DNA of 50,203 nt from an uncultured Clostridium sp. (GCA_947388675.1 CANDRW010000012.1:1-50203); one strand, 5' to 3'; positions 1 through 8,393 are shown, counted from the first letter of the stretch. The notes: generated by a model not told the origin, from the letters alone. A program made the numbers and translations.

Positions 1-755
1 GTCCAAAATACTCCTGGTGACACTGCATTTACTCTAATATTTTTAGAAGCTAAATTGGTTGCTAATGATCTTGTAAATCCTACAATTGCTCCTTTACTTG
101 TTACATAATCTATTAATTCGGGTTCTCCTTGGAAAGTGGTTATAGAAGTTAAGTTAATAATGCTTGCTCCTGATTCCATGTATTTTAAAACTCTTTTTGT
201 TAAATAAAACATAGAAAATATATTGGTTCTCATAGTTAATTCAAATTGTTCGTCCGTAATATCTAATAGGCTTTTTTGTTGATATTGAATACCTGCATTG
301 TTGACCAAGATATCAATTCTTCCATAGTTCTTCATAGTTTCACTTACAATCTTGTCACAGAATTTTGTATCTTTTATGTCACCTGTTATAAGCATACAAG
401 TCCCACCTAGTCTTTCAATGAACTCTTTTGTTTCTTCTGCATCTTTATGTTCATTATAATAAGCTATAACAACAGTTGCTCCCTCTTTTGCAAACCCCAC
501 CGCTACTGCTCTTCCTATTCCTGAGTCTCCTCCTGTTATAATTGCTACTTTACGATAAAGTTTACCTGCAGACCTATAATATGGATTATTAAATATTGGT
601 CTAGGAGTCATTAAATATTCCATTCCTGGTTGCACATCTTGATGTTGTGGTGGAAATTCTATTTTATAATTTTTACATATGGTTCCATATCCTTGTGCAT
701 CAACATATTTTAGACCATAATCATTTCTTTCGTTATTGTCTAAATAATCATTCAT
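1..755 (-). CDS. Short-chain dehydrogenase/reductase (partial, C-terminus outside window)
   Basis: The minus-strand frame reads as an NAD(P)-dependent SDR of the general-stress type (YhxC/YhdF/glucose-dehydrogenase-like). An N-terminal extension of about 45 residues precedes a Rossmann fold with the glycine motif TGGDSGIGRA. The NNAG motif follows, then the catalytic Ser region (LTSIT) and YxxxK (YVTSK), and the frame leaves the window after VSPGVF. The start at 755 is chosen because GAGGTGAA lies just upstream; the ATG at 760 is out of frame and hits a stop at once. It is chromosomal and lies outside the mobile elements. Substrate cannot be told from sequence. Confidence 0.9.
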   Translation of the reverse strand, partial: MNDYLDNNERNDYGLKYVDAQGYGTICKNYKIEFPPQHQDVQPGMEYLMTPRPIFNNPYYRSAGKLYRKVAIITGGDSGIGRAVAVGFAKEGATVVIAYYNEHKDAEETKEFIERLGGTCMLITGDIKDTKFCDKIVSETMKNYGRIDILVNNAGIQYQQKSLLDITDEQFELTMRTNIFSMFYLTKRVLKYMESGASIINLTSITTFQGEPELIDYVTSKGAIVGFTRSLATNLASKNIRVNAVSPGVFW

Positions 756-777
756 TTCATTCACCTCTTTTATTTAT

Positions 778-806
778 ATTATAAGTAGGTGAAATGTGTG
801 TATAAT
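778..806 (-). promoter_or_regulatory. Probable promoter of the SDR gene
   Basis: A TATAAT -10 box (778-783 on the complement) lies 22 bases before the SDR start. A weak -35 (TTATAC-like) is spaced about 17 bases upstream. The -10 is clear; the -35 is poor. Confidence 0.35.
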
Positions 807-856
807 AACTCCTTATAACTTTCACTATTAATTTAATATTTTCAAATCAAAAATAG

Positions 857-903
857 CAAAAAAGCGAGAAAGCATTGATATATCAACGTTTTCTCGCTTT
901 TCC
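857..903 (-). terminator. Rho-independent terminator, probably the displaced terminator of tRNA-Cys
   Basis: The arms AAAGCGAGAAA and TTTTCTCGCTTT form a long stem around a self-complementary ATTGATATATCAA centre, with a T-run on the minus strand. It directly follows the copy of the tRNA-Cys 3' end at 904-916. In the ancestral chromosome it would have sat immediately after tRNA-Cys. The insertion of two elements has moved it about 33.7 kb away. The displacement is inferred from the att-site layout. Confidence 0.75.
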
Positions 904-916
904 TTTGGAGGCGCCA
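904..916. other. Attachment site, distal end of element 1 (attL1)
   Basis: The 13-base TTTGGAGGCGCCA is identical to the 3' end of tRNA-Cys (34592-34604) and to the middle att copy at 7620-7632. Beyond it the sequence diverges, though a GTTCAAAT-like stretch remains. It marks the outer boundary of the tandem insertion. Confidence 0.75.
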
Positions 917-977
917 GCCTGTTCAAATAGCTAAAGAAATTAGTTATATCAATGATTTCAATATTGGCTTGAAGTCT

Positions 978-1037
978 ATTCTTATTAGCTTTTGTGAGCT
1001 TTGTATAGACGTAAGTCTATCTAAGCTGACAAAAGCC
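978..1037. repeat. Long imperfect hairpin in the leader before the relaxase gene
   Basis: The arms GCTTTTGT and ACAAAAGC enclose nested pairs (GAGCTT with AAGCTG, ATAGAC with GTCTAT around GTAA). A second inverted pair (AATATTGAATTTG with CAAATTGAATATT) lies at about 1087-1130. The 917-1303 gap has no convincing gene. It is a structured leader that holds the oriT and perhaps a single-strand origin. Confidence 0.5.
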
Positions 1038-1171
1038 ACTTAGAAAAATAAAAGCCTTTGGCGAATATTTTTCTATCATGCGATAAATATTGAATTTGAT
1101 TTTGCGTCAGCAAAGCAAATTGAATATTGAGCATGCCAAAAAGGGGTTCAAAGGGGAATTTCCTTCCCCTT

Positions 1172-1214
1172 GCACACAGAACTTCTGTTGAAGTTCCAGT
1201 GTGTTAGAACTTCC
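1172..1214 (+). other. oriT: oriT of the MobV (pMV158) family
   Basis: The layout is CACACA, GAACTTC, a TGTT loop, GAAGTTC, CA, GTGTG, TTA, then a third repeat GAACTTC. The order matches the pMV158 oriT: a hairpin closed by CACAC/GTGTG and then a second possible pairing partner downstream of the nick. By analogy the nick falls between 1203 (G) and 1204 (T), within GTGTG/TTA. It sits 90 bases before the relaxase gene and in the same orientation, as in pMV158. The exact nick is inferred from the family. Confidence 0.8.
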
Positions 1215-1303
1215 TTAAAAGTTTTATATAAGAAAAATCAAAGGGGGTATTTATTTTTGCTAAGCCTTGCGAAGGCTATCTTATAAAAAGGAAATAATAA
1301 AAA

Positions 1304-2257
1304 ATGAGTTATGCAATTATTCGAAATGCTAACTATAAAAAAGATAATCTTGCAGGATTATACAAACATAACGAAAGAAAAAATACAAACTATTCTAATA
1401 AAGATATTAGTAAAAATAACTCTATAAAAGACTATTCTATTAAACAATGCAATACTACCTACTCCAAAGCTATTAACGAACTAATTAAAACTAATGACTT
1501 AAAATGTAGAATAACAAGCTATACTAATTTAGCTTGTGAATTCATTATTACATCTGACAGGGAATTCTTTGAAAGAATTGGAGAAGAAGAAACAAAACGA
1601 TATTTCCAAGTTGCATATAATTTTGTAGCAAATTACAAAAATCTAGGAGAACAATATATATTGTCTGCAAAAGTTCATATGGACGAAAGTACACCTCATT
1701 TACATATAGTATTTGTTCCAGTTATTCAAAAGTTCGATAATAAAAGTGGCAAAAAAATAAATAAAATTGCTTGTAGTGAATATTGGAAAGGAAAAGACAG
1801 CTATAAACAACTACAAGATAATTTCTATAAGTATATTACAGAAAATGGCTTTGATTTAGAAAGAGGAAAAGAACGAGAAGTTGAACACTTAAGCACAGAA
1901 AAATTAAAGCAAATTACAAACTATGAGAATATAAAATATGAAATGGAACAAGAAGAAATACAGCCACTTGAAATTAAAAATACAGCTTTAATTATTTCAC
2001 AAAATAAAGAACTGATAGCATATACAAGAAAACTAAAACAACAACTTGCTAAGTCCTATGTAGCTATTCAACGAAATGAACAACTACAGAAAGAAACTAC
2101 CAAATTAAAGCTTGAAAATCAAGAACTAAAAATGGAAAATCACAAGTTAAAAAATTATATAGAAAAAACATTTGAGACAGTAAAACACCTTTTTAGCTTT
2201 CCAATGGATACCTTTAAAAGGTTAGTAGACAATTTTGTAAAAAGCTTTGAAAAATAG
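1304..2257 (+). CDS. mobV: MobV-family relaxase (plasmid recombination/mobilization protein)
   Basis: This 317-residue protein would nick oriT and start conjugative transfer of element 1 using another element's secretion system. The N-terminus (SYAIIRNANYKK) and the HNER motif are family features. The metal-binding triad is seen in HMDESTPHLHIVF at about residues 126-138. The last third (from about residue 225) is a long Lys/Glu-rich coiled coil, typical of MobV. An AAGGA ribosome site precedes the ATG. The cognate oriT is immediately upstream. The length is shorter than pMV158 MobM, but all N-terminal motifs are present. Confidence 0.93.
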   Translation: MSYAIIRNANYKKDNLAGLYKHNERKNTNYSNKDISKNNSIKDYSIKQCNTTYSKAINELIKTNDLKCRITSYTNLACEFIITSDREFFERIGEEETKRYFQVAYNFVANYKNLGEQYILSAKVHMDESTPHLHIVFVPVIQKFDNKSGKKINKIACSEYWKGKDSYKQLQDNFYKYITENGFDLERGKEREVEHLSTEKLKQITNYENIKYEMEQEEIQPLEIKNTALIISQNKELIAYTRKLKQQLAKSYVAIQRNEQLQKETTKLKLENQELKMENHKLKNYIEKTFETVKHLFSFPMDTFKRLVDNFVKSFEK

Positions 2258-2369
2258 GAATTTTTTTATAGGATACACTTGTTTTAATGGTAAAAGTATA
2301 GTAATATGGTAACAACCTTACGCATAAGAAAGGCTAGCCTTTTCTAAAGGGCGGAAAGGGGGACTAACA

Positions 2370-2510
2370 ATGAACAACTGCGATTTAATTTTGCATTTTG
2401 TAGATAAGTACATAATGGAAAAAGAAAAAAACATTATATTACAACATGAATTAGAACAACAAAAACAAGTGCAAAATTTCAACAATGTTAAGACTGATAA
2501 AAAGCAGTAA
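2370..2510 (+). CDS. Small hydrophilic protein downstream of the relaxase
   Basis: This is a 46-residue open frame with a strong GGGGGA ribosome site 8 bases before the ATG and a terminator right after the stop. It is rich in Lys, Glu and Gln (EKEKNIILQHELEQQKQ), so a short coiled coil is likely. Its position after mobV in a mobilizable element suggests an accessory of mobilization or plasmid-like maintenance. I do not recognize a family. Confidence 0.5.
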   Translation: MNNCDLILHFVDKYIMEKEKNIILQHELEQQKQVQNFNNVKTDKKQ

Positions 2511-2611
2511 TTAGTCGTAGAGTAGATTTCGCGGTCTACTCTATTTTTTTGCATAAAAAAAGTATGTGTATTCGCGGGTACACATACGACTAACTTTGAA
2601 CAACTGCGATT
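2372..2611 (+). repeat. Direct repeat GAACAACTGCGATT flanking the terminators
   Basis: The 14-mer GAACAACTGCGATT occurs at 2372-2385 (first codons of the small gene) and again at 2598-2611, just beyond the second hairpin. Both copies are preceded by ACTAAC. This may be a local duplication scar or a protein-binding site. Confidence 0.5.
2518..2550 (+). terminator. Rho-independent terminator after the small gene
   Basis: A perfect 9-bp stem TAGAGTAGA/TCTACTCTA with a TTTCGCGG loop is followed by seven T. A second hairpin follows at 2562-2587 (GTATGTGTA/TACACATAC) with a similar TTCGCGGG loop. Confidence 0.8.
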
Positions 2612-2677
2612 ATTCAATGTTCATTTAATGTAATTAAATAATAACATATTATTTTAATTTTGTCAAATGAAGATTTT

Positions 2678-2875
2678 CTACCTTTTTTCAATTAAATCAG
2701 AAATAGAACATTTTAAAACATTCGTTAATACTTCTAATTCAGCAAAACTAATATTTTTTGCTTCATTCTTATATAATTGGTTAATTCTTGGATAATTTAA
2801 ACTTGTTAACTTTTGCAATTCATATCTACTTATATCTTTTTTCTGTAACATTTCTTTTTATTTTAATTGTATCAT
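2678..2875 (-). pseudogene. XRE-type HTH regulator interrupted by a stop at codon 6
   Basis: The minus frame from the ATG at 2875, preceded by AGGGTG, reads MIQLK, TAA, then KEMLQKKDISRYELQ and on to SISDLIEKR. It is a complete 65-residue small Cro/C1-type HTH apart from the TAA at codon 6. The frame is otherwise open and the length is normal. Re-initiation at the ATG at 2851 would give 57 residues without a good ribosome site. The family is clear; whether any protein is made is uncertain. Confidence 0.65.
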
Positions 2876-3013
2876 TTTATCACCCTGTAGATATTATAAA
2901 TTCTATTATCAAAATAAAATAGTCTATAATAATATATGATATAAAATATATCATATATTATATTACATATACAAAGAAATTATGCTATAGTATAATAATT
3001 AGTATTGAAAATA

Positions 3014-3273
3014 TCAATTTTCGTCTATATTATCAATACTGAATAATTTATCATTGTAAAATTCGGATAATGTCATATTAAAACCATAAGCTATAAAAAA
3101 CATTGTATGAATACTTGGATAGGCTGTTCTTCCACTTAATACACTTCGTATTACTGACTCGTCTAATCCACATTTTAAAGCAAGTTGATATGGATTTTCA
3201 ATATTTTTTTCTTTCATTAAATTGTTAACCCTAAATTGTTAACCCTTTGAATAATAGCTTCTGACAATGTCAT
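3014..3273 (-). pseudogene. XRE-type HTH regulator split by a 14-bp tandem duplication
   Basis: The frame starts at 3273 after AAAGGA and reads MTLSEAIIQRVNNL. It then shifts because a 14-base unit is present twice in tandem (3218-3231 and 3232-3245). With one copy the frame continues as MKEKNIENPYQLALKCG and on to FSIDNIDEN, giving an 81-residue HTH regulator; the distance minus 14 is divisible by three. The observed downstream frame alone gives 67 residues starting inside helix 1. Loss or gain of one copy could switch the gene on or off. Confidence 0.75.
3218..3245. repeat. 14-bp perfect tandem repeat (two copies)
   Basis: The unit TAAATTGTTAACCC is repeated without spacer and lies in the fourteenth codon region of the XRE gene. 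Fourteen is not a multiple of three, so each copy changes the frame. Confidence 0.95.
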
Positions 3274-3390
3274 ATATTTGTTATCCTTTCATTTCTATTA
3301 TTTCTAGGATAACAAATTTTTATACTAATCATTAGGACGAATGTACGAATTGAGTATGATAAATAATAAATCAAAGAAAAGAGGTTAAAT

Positions 3391-3510
3391 ATGAATGAAA
3401 ATAATAATAGTCAAAAAAATGAAAAATTTTATAAAACTGGCTTTTCAGATGCTATAAAATTAACAGTAGATTGTTTATGTAAAAATGCAGATAATAAAAA
3501 GGAACTCTAG
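3391..3510 (+). CDS. Small protein (39 aa) divergent from the XRE genes
   Basis: The frame begins with an ATG 5 bases after GAGGT and ends inside a terminator stem. The product starts MNENNNSQKNEKFYKTGF and is polar. It lies opposite the broken XRE regulator, the usual place of a repressor-controlled first gene. No family is recognized. Confidence 0.5.
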   Translation: MNENNNSQKNEKFYKTGFSDAIKLTVDCLCKNADNKKEL

Positions 3511-3532
3511 CTTTTAGAGTTCCTCGTTTTAT
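3501..3532 (+). terminator. Terminator after the 39-aa gene
   Basis: A 9-bp stem GGAACTCTA/TAGAGTTCC with a 5-base loop is followed by a T-rich tail. It lies between the small gene and the convergent rhuM. Confidence 0.8.
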
Positions 3533-3560
3533 ATTGGACTAAAAAATTGTAAGTTGTCGC

Positions 3561-4607
3561 TTAGATGTTATTTAGATTTTTTGTTTCGGTTAATAGTTCA
3601 TCAAAGTCCGAAATATAATTTTTATCTTGTATAACTCTATATTTTTCAAATTCTGTTTCAGCATGTAATTTTGCCATTTCAGCTGATATTTTTCCATTAT
3701 CCTGCAAAATATTATGATCCCATAGTGTTAAGAAGCCATTTAATCGTTCTTCCCAGTCTGCCATTGTCATTGGGATATGTCTTATTGCTTGCATTTCTGC
3801 TAAATCTAAATATGCTGAAACCAATCTTTCAAGTTGTCCAATTTCATTTTCTGATAAATAATTTTTTGCAATAACTATATCATATTTATGTATTTTGCTA
3901 CTTGGTGCTCCATTCCAAGATGTTAGTCCCATATTTTCTTTTTTATGGTCTGCTCTATTATAAATGATTTCTGCAGCTGTATTTCCTGAAACATCATAAT
4001 GTAATTTATTTTGAACAGAAGTAAAAAATCTAATTGTTGATTTTGCTGTTTTATCATAGTCTATTGATGTAGCATAAATGTCAGTAATCTTCTGATAAAA
4101 CTTTCTTTCTGACATGCGTATTTCTCTTATTCTTTCTAACTGTTCTTCAAAATATTTTTCAGTTAAAATTGAACCACCATTTTTCAAACGTTCATCATCC
4201 ATTACCCAACCTTTTATAGTATAATCCTTAATGATTTGATTAGCCCATTTTCTAAACTGAATTGCTTTTTCATTATCAACTTTAAATCCAATTGCAATTA
4301 TCATTTGCAAATTATAATGAGCAATGTTTCTTGAAACTTCTCTATTTCCTTCTTTTTGAACTATTCGAAAATTTCGAATAGTTGAATCTTCGGTTAATTC
4401 TTTATCTTCATATATTTTCTTTATATGATAATTTATTGTATTTAATTCAACGCCATAAACAGTAGCTAGCATCTTTTGTGTTAGCCAAATATTTTCATCT
4501 TCATATCTAACTTCTATTGCCTCTGGATTATCTCCAGTTGCTGCTATGTATGTTAAGTATTCAGCTGTACTTGAACGAATAAGACTATCTTCCTTGCTTT
4601 TTCTCAA
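3561..4607 (-). CDS. rhuM: RhuM-family protein
   Basis: This 348-residue protein matches the RhuM family first named in Salmonella pathogenicity island 3. Family features include the WLTQKMLATVYGVE helix-turn-helix-like segment near residues 41-54, the NIAHYNLQMIIAIGF block and the SWNGAPSSK segment. Members are common cargo of integrative elements, and their function is unknown. It is intact and flanked by the small gene's terminator and a recombinase fragment, so it looks like cargo of element 1. Confidence 0.85.
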   Translation of the reverse strand: MRKSKEDSLIRSSTAEYLTYIAATGDNPEAIEVRYEDENIWLTQKMLATVYGVELNTINYHIKKIYEDKELTEDSTIRNFRIVQKEGNREVSRNIAHYNLQMIIAIGFKVDNEKAIQFRKWANQIIKDYTIKGWVMDDERLKNGGSILTEKYFEEQLERIREIRMSERKFYQKITDIYATSIDYDKTAKSTIRFFTSVQNKLHYDVSGNTAAEIIYNRADHKKENMGLTSWNGAPSSKIHKYDIVIAKNYLSENEIGQLERLVSAYLDLAEMQAIRHIPMTMADWEERLNGFLTLWDHNILQDNGKISAEMAKLHAETEFEKYRVIQDKNYISDFDELLTETKNLNNI

Positions 4608-4706
4608 ATAAATCTCTCCAATCTACACTTATTTCTTTTTCTATGTCAAAACTGTTGTTTGTATCTTATAACAAAATAATTGCAATGTCAACATTTTTAG
4701 TTACAT

Positions 4707-5270
4707 TTATGTTATATATTTTCTATGCGAATTTTTTACATTGTTTTGGTTAACCATAGCATATTCCATTGTAGTATCTATTTTTATATGTCCTAATAAC
4801 TTTTGTACTTGTTCAGTTGGCATTCCTTTATCAATAGCCATAGTTGCCATTGTTCTTCTAAATTTATGTGGATGTACTTTATTTATATTTGCTTCTCTTC
4901 CTAAATTTCTAATAGCAATTTCAATTCCTGATATTCCTAATCTGTTATAAGGTTTTATAAGCGATACAAATAGTGCTTCATTATTATTATTTCTTGTTTC
5001 CAAATATTTCTTAATATACATTTTACTTTTTGCACTAAAATAAACTTCTCTTTCACTATTTCCTTTTCCTAGAACAATACAACTTCTTTCTTGAAAATTC
5101 ATGTCTGCTATATTTAATCTAGTTAATTCTCCAACTCTCATACCAGTTGATATTAATAGTTCTAATATTGCTAAATTTCTCACATTTGAGCAAGTATCTC
5201 TTAACTTTTCTAAATTCTCATCTGTAAATGTTTCTTTAACTTTTTTAGTTGCTTTTACTTTATGAATTAT
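4707..5270 (-). pseudogene. Tyrosine recombinase, catalytic-domain fragment (XerC/D-like)
   Basis: The frame holds a C-terminal catalytic domain with TGMRVGEL (Arg I), HPHKFRR (HxxR), LLGHIKIDTT and the nucleophile region YAMVNQ. It continues upstream without a start (HKVKATKK, then EKLRDTCSNVRN) as far as the TGA that ends the zero frame of the reverse transcriptase at 5271-5273. The N-terminal core-binding domain is missing. The two genes have apparently been joined by a deletion. A GTG at 5183 is the only internal start and has no ribosome site. I read it as a remnant. Confidence 0.75.
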
Positions 5271-6095
5271 TCATTTGTTTTGTAACCGACAAAAATTAAC
5301 ACCTTGTTTATCCTTAAATATTTTTGTCTTAGAATTTAATGTTAATCCTAGTTTCTCTTTTAAAAATATAGTTATGTCATTTAATACATTATTTGCTATT
5401 TCTTTATCAGGTAATAGTATTACCATATCATCCATGTATCTAAAATAATATTTACATTTTAATTTATGTTTCACATATTGGTCTAATTCGTTTAAATATA
5501 TATTTGCAAACATTTGAGATGTATAATTTCCTAGTGGTAGTCCTAACATTCCCTCAGTAGATAATAATATTTCTCGTGTTAGCCAAAGTAATTTTTTATC
5601 TTTGATTTTTCTTTTTAAAATATCCCATAATATTCTTTTATCAATGTTGTGAAAATATTTAGTTACATCCATTTTTAGAATATAATAACTAGTCCATTTA
5701 CTTTTTGCAGATTTCATAGCAGTTTGCACATCTTTTGAAGCTTTATGCATACCTCTACCTTCAATACAAGCATATGTTGTATTAATAAATTGTGGAACAA
5801 AATATGGTTTTATAAAATGTTGTACATACCATTGGTGTACTATCCTATCTATATATTCTGATGCCATTATTATACGTTCTTTAGGTTGATACACTTTAAA
5901 TGTTGTATAACTACTGTGTTTGTATGTACAATTTTTTAATTCTTTTTCTAGTCTTAATAACTCTTGCTCTAATATTAGTTCTACTAATATTACCTTCTTT
6001 TTTTCTCTCTTACCACATCTTGCTTTTTTATGTGCTAATAATAAATTTTCAAATGATACTGCATTTTCATATATATTTCTAAGTGTTTTTGGCAT
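5267..6095 (-). CDS. Reverse transcriptase of DGR type, C-terminally truncated, with one CGG shift
   Basis: The protein shows the RT fingers and palm, with NTTYACIEGRGMHKA, the Asp of LKMDVTKYFHNID, the motif LPLGNYTSQMFANIYLN and the catalytic box YMDDM. LGNxTSQxFAN is characteristic of diversity-generating retroelement RTs and close relatives. Zero-frame reading ends at 5271 after an in-phase CGG (C at 5288, followed by T). Skipping that C gives VNFCGYKTNE and a stop at 5267, which matches RT sequence better. The C-terminal thumb is missing because the gene runs into a recombinase fragment. Upstream lies the tail of an Avd-like gene, only 1 base away. Probably non-functional. Confidence 0.75.
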
Positions 6096-6096
6096 T

Positions 6097-6165
6097 TTAT
6101 TTTACTCCTAAGCTTTTTATTAGTCCTCCTAATATTTTTCCTATTTCACTTAATAGTTCATTACA
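6097..6165 (-). pseudogene. C-terminal remnant of an Avd-like four-helix-bundle protein
   Basis: The 22 codons before the TAA at 6097-6099 read CNELLSEIGKILGGLIKSLG followed by VK. This resembles the conserved end of Avd, the DGR accessory four-helix-bundle protein (IGKMLGGWIKS-type). The rest of the gene has been replaced by the integrase sequence that begins near 6163. The stop is 1 base from the RT start, a typical avd-RT arrangement. The stretch is short, so the assignment is moderate. Confidence 0.5.
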
Positions 6166-7398
6166 AGGTATAGTTTAAAAGTAACTGTTAAAGAAGGAGA
6201 ATCTCGTCAAACTGTTTATGGGAAAACAAAATCAGAAGTCTTTAGCAATGCTGAGAAGTTACTATATAAATATGATAATGTCAATTATATGGTAAAAAAC
6301 TGAATTCCATTTCTAGAATTACTGAAATACAATTTTAATCGTAGAGATAAAGCTGGTTTAATTGGAGATGCACAGTATGACAGGACACAGGATTTGTTTA
6401 AAAGAATAGAAAAATCAAATATTGCTTATAAAAATGTAAAAGATTTAGGAGAAGAAGATTATCAAAATTTTTTTATAGAATTATCCCAAGAATATTCACA
6501 AAGTTCCTTTGATAAATTTTATTATGAGATTAACCAGGGACTAGAATACGCATTTAGAAAAAGAATAATCGACGAATTTCCAATTGATAAAAAACTAAAA
6601 CCTCGTTGTTCTAAACCGACTAAAAAAATTATGGCACTGACAATTGAACAACAAAAAATCTTCACAGAGTACCTAGAAAAAATCGCTGTAAAAGAATATC
6701 CATATAAATGTTCTTCATTACTTCAAATGTATATGGGATTAAGAATTGGAGAAGCAAATGCCCTAAACTTAGGAGATTTTGACTTAAAGAAAAAGCAGGT
6801 ATATGTTCATAAAACCGTTACATTAAATAGACAGAGAAAACCTATTATAAAAGAAAATGCAAAAACAGAAGCTGGTACTCGTACTCTTCCTATTCCAGAT
6901 AATATATTACCTTATATTAAGGAACAACTAGAAATTGCTAAAACTCATAAAGATAATCTATTATTTGTAAATGAAAGAGGTGGTATAGTTCGTGAATCTT
7001 CTGCTAACAGTCAACTAACAACAAGACTAATTAACTTAGGTATTTATCAGAAGGATATGGCAACACATACTTTACGACATACCTATGCTACAAGATATAT
7101 TGAAGCTAGTATTGAAGCTGGTATTGACGACGATATTACTCTCACTATTCTTTCTAATCTAATGGGACATTCTGACCCTTCTATAACACTTAGAACTTAT
7201 GTAACAATATTTGATAACGTAAAAGCGAAATCTACTAAAAAGGTTTCCGCATATTATGATAAATTAAATTTATTCCAAAATAAGGTAACAAATAATGATG
7301 AAGAACAAAAAATCCCAGAAAATAACAAAAAATCACATTCTAATATTCTCTATTTTCCAACAGCAAAAATCGTCGGGAATGACTGGGGCGAGAGATAA
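6163..7398 (+). pseudogene. int: Tyrosine integrase of element 1, broken (no start, TGA at 6301)
   Basis: In-frame coding begins at about 6163 with arm-binding-type sequence (RYSLKVTVKEGE, VYGKTKSEV). A TGA at 6301-6303 interrupts it where a Gly codon is expected, and it then continues in phase to 7398. The catalytic domain is complete: GLRIGEANAL, HTLRHTYATRY, LMGHSDPSIT and the Tyr in TLRTYV. The extreme N-terminus is lost at the junction with the Avd remnant. The gene sits just inside the att copy at 7620, as expected for the integrase of element 1. A start at the TTG at 6394 would lack the arm-binding domain. Confidence 0.75.
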
Positions 7399-7405
7399 AG
7401 AAGGA

Positions 7406-7442
7406 CAAAAAGACTTCAAAAAATTTTTTTGAAGTCTTTTTG
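7406..7442 (+). terminator. Terminator after the element 1 integrase
   Basis: The arms AAAAGACTTCAAAAAA and TTTTTTGAAGTCTTTT form a long stem just after the integrase stop, and a second TGAAGTCTTTTTT copy follows. The rest of 7443-7619 is AT-rich without a gene. Confidence 0.8.
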
Positions 7443-7619
7443 AAGTCTTTTTTATAAATTTTGAGAAATTTTCAAAAATAATGAAAAAGGCTGAAAGTGG
7501 CTTTTCTCTAAAGTAAAATCTATTTTTATTTACAGTTTCTAAGAAATTTTACATTTAAATGCAAAAAAACGAGCAAATCTTACTCTCTCAATTGAAAGCT
7601 TCGATTTACTCAAAAATTC

Positions 7620-7641
7620 TTTGGAGGCGCCACCCGGATTT
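7620..7641. other. Middle attachment site between the two tandem elements
   Basis: These 22 bases (TTTGGAGGCGCC then ACCCGGATTT) are identical to 34592-34613, the 3' part of tRNA-Cys. The match ends exactly at 7641/34613. The site closes element 1 and opens element 2. Confidence 0.9.
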
Positions 7642-7690
7642 TATGCAGTTATATCACTTGCCATTTCTAGTGTATAAGTATTTTCAATAT

Positions 7691-7722
7691 TTTTTGTATG
7701 CAATTTGTATGCATTTTTTTAT
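7691..7722. repeat. Integrase arm-type repeats, left end of prophage
   Basis: TTTTTGTATGCAA and TTGTATGCA occur in tandem, 50 bases inside the att core. Nearly the same tandem stands near the other end at 34391-34438. Paired repeats near both ends are typical of arm-binding sites of tyrosine integrases. Confidence 0.65.
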
Positions 7723-7780
7723 AATGAAACTATTTAATTTTTCAATATGATTATATTTTAAAATATTTAAGAAGTCAATA

Positions 7781-8029
7781 TTACAAAAAAATTGATTGCA
7801 TTAGTTCTATTGCTTCTTCTTTTTTTCCCCTCGAAAGTAATTCTATAAATTTTTCTAATCTTTCATTCTCTTGATTTTTCAACATTGTATTGTCCTTATA
7901 TTCTAGCAACAAAAACGCAAAACATTTCGCAGAATAAATATCTTTTGTCGCCGATACAATTAACATTCTCTTGATTTCCTCTTTGGTCAATTCCCTTATT
8001 TTTTCTGTTAGTGCTTTTTCTTCATTCAT
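7781..8029 (-). CDS. Small hypothetical protein at the prophage left end
   Basis: The start at 8029 is chosen for GAGGAG 12 bases upstream; an upstream ATG at 8083 has no ribosome site. The 82-residue product (MNEEKALTEKIRELTKEE at its start) is helical and charged, with no membrane segment. It diverges from the XRE gene at 8141. It lies between the att site and the endolysin, a region of lysogenic-conversion genes in many prophages. The function is unknown. Confidence 0.6.
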   Translation of the reverse strand: MNEEKALTEKIRELTKEEIKRMLIVSATKDIYSAKCFAFLLLEYKDNTMLKNQENERLEKFIELLSRGKKEEAIELMQSIFL

Positions 8030-8140
8030 TGTATAAAATCTCCTCACTTGGTTATAATATTTTTGAAACTTACTACGGTTCATCGTAATTAAAAATCTAT
8101 ATTAAAATACATAAAAAGTCAAGTAATGAGGAATATAGAT

Positions 8141-8389
8141 ATGAAAATAAAAAGATTTAATGATAAAAGAAATATTGTCGCTGAATTGATAACAGATGCA
8201 AGAGAAAAGAAAAATATGTCTAGAGTAGAACTTTCTCAAAAATTAGAATTGTATGGAATTTACTTACACAGAAATGAAATCTACAGAATAGAAAATAATT
8301 TGGCATTAGTTAAAGATTTTGAACTTGCGGCACTCGCAAAAGTATTAGATTTAGATTTGAATAAAATTAAAGACTTAATTGATTCATAA
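8141..8389 (+). CDS. XRE-family HTH regulator
   Basis: The 82-residue product has a helix-turn-helix (DAREKKNMSRVELSQKLEL, then RIENNLALVKDFELAALAKVL) that fills most of the protein. The ATG at 8141 follows GAGGAATATAG, which favours it over the ATG at 8126. It is monocistronic with a terminator directly after the stop. It probably regulates the neighbouring moron genes. Confidence 0.8.
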   Translation: MKIKRFNDKRNIVAELITDAREKKNMSRVELSQKLELYGIYLHRNEIYRIENNLALVKDFELAALAKVLDLDLNKIKDLIDS

Positions 8390-8393
8390 TAAA

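Noticed and set aside
2318..2617. Minus-strand 99-codon frame
   Set aside because: It runs through two hairpins and opposite a small gene with a good ribosome site, and its composition is Cys/Phe-rich without any family match.
5267..6095. Group II intron or retron
   Set aside because: No maturase or endonuclease domain and no intron or msr/msd structure is visible; motifs and the Avd-like neighbour fit a DGR-type RT.
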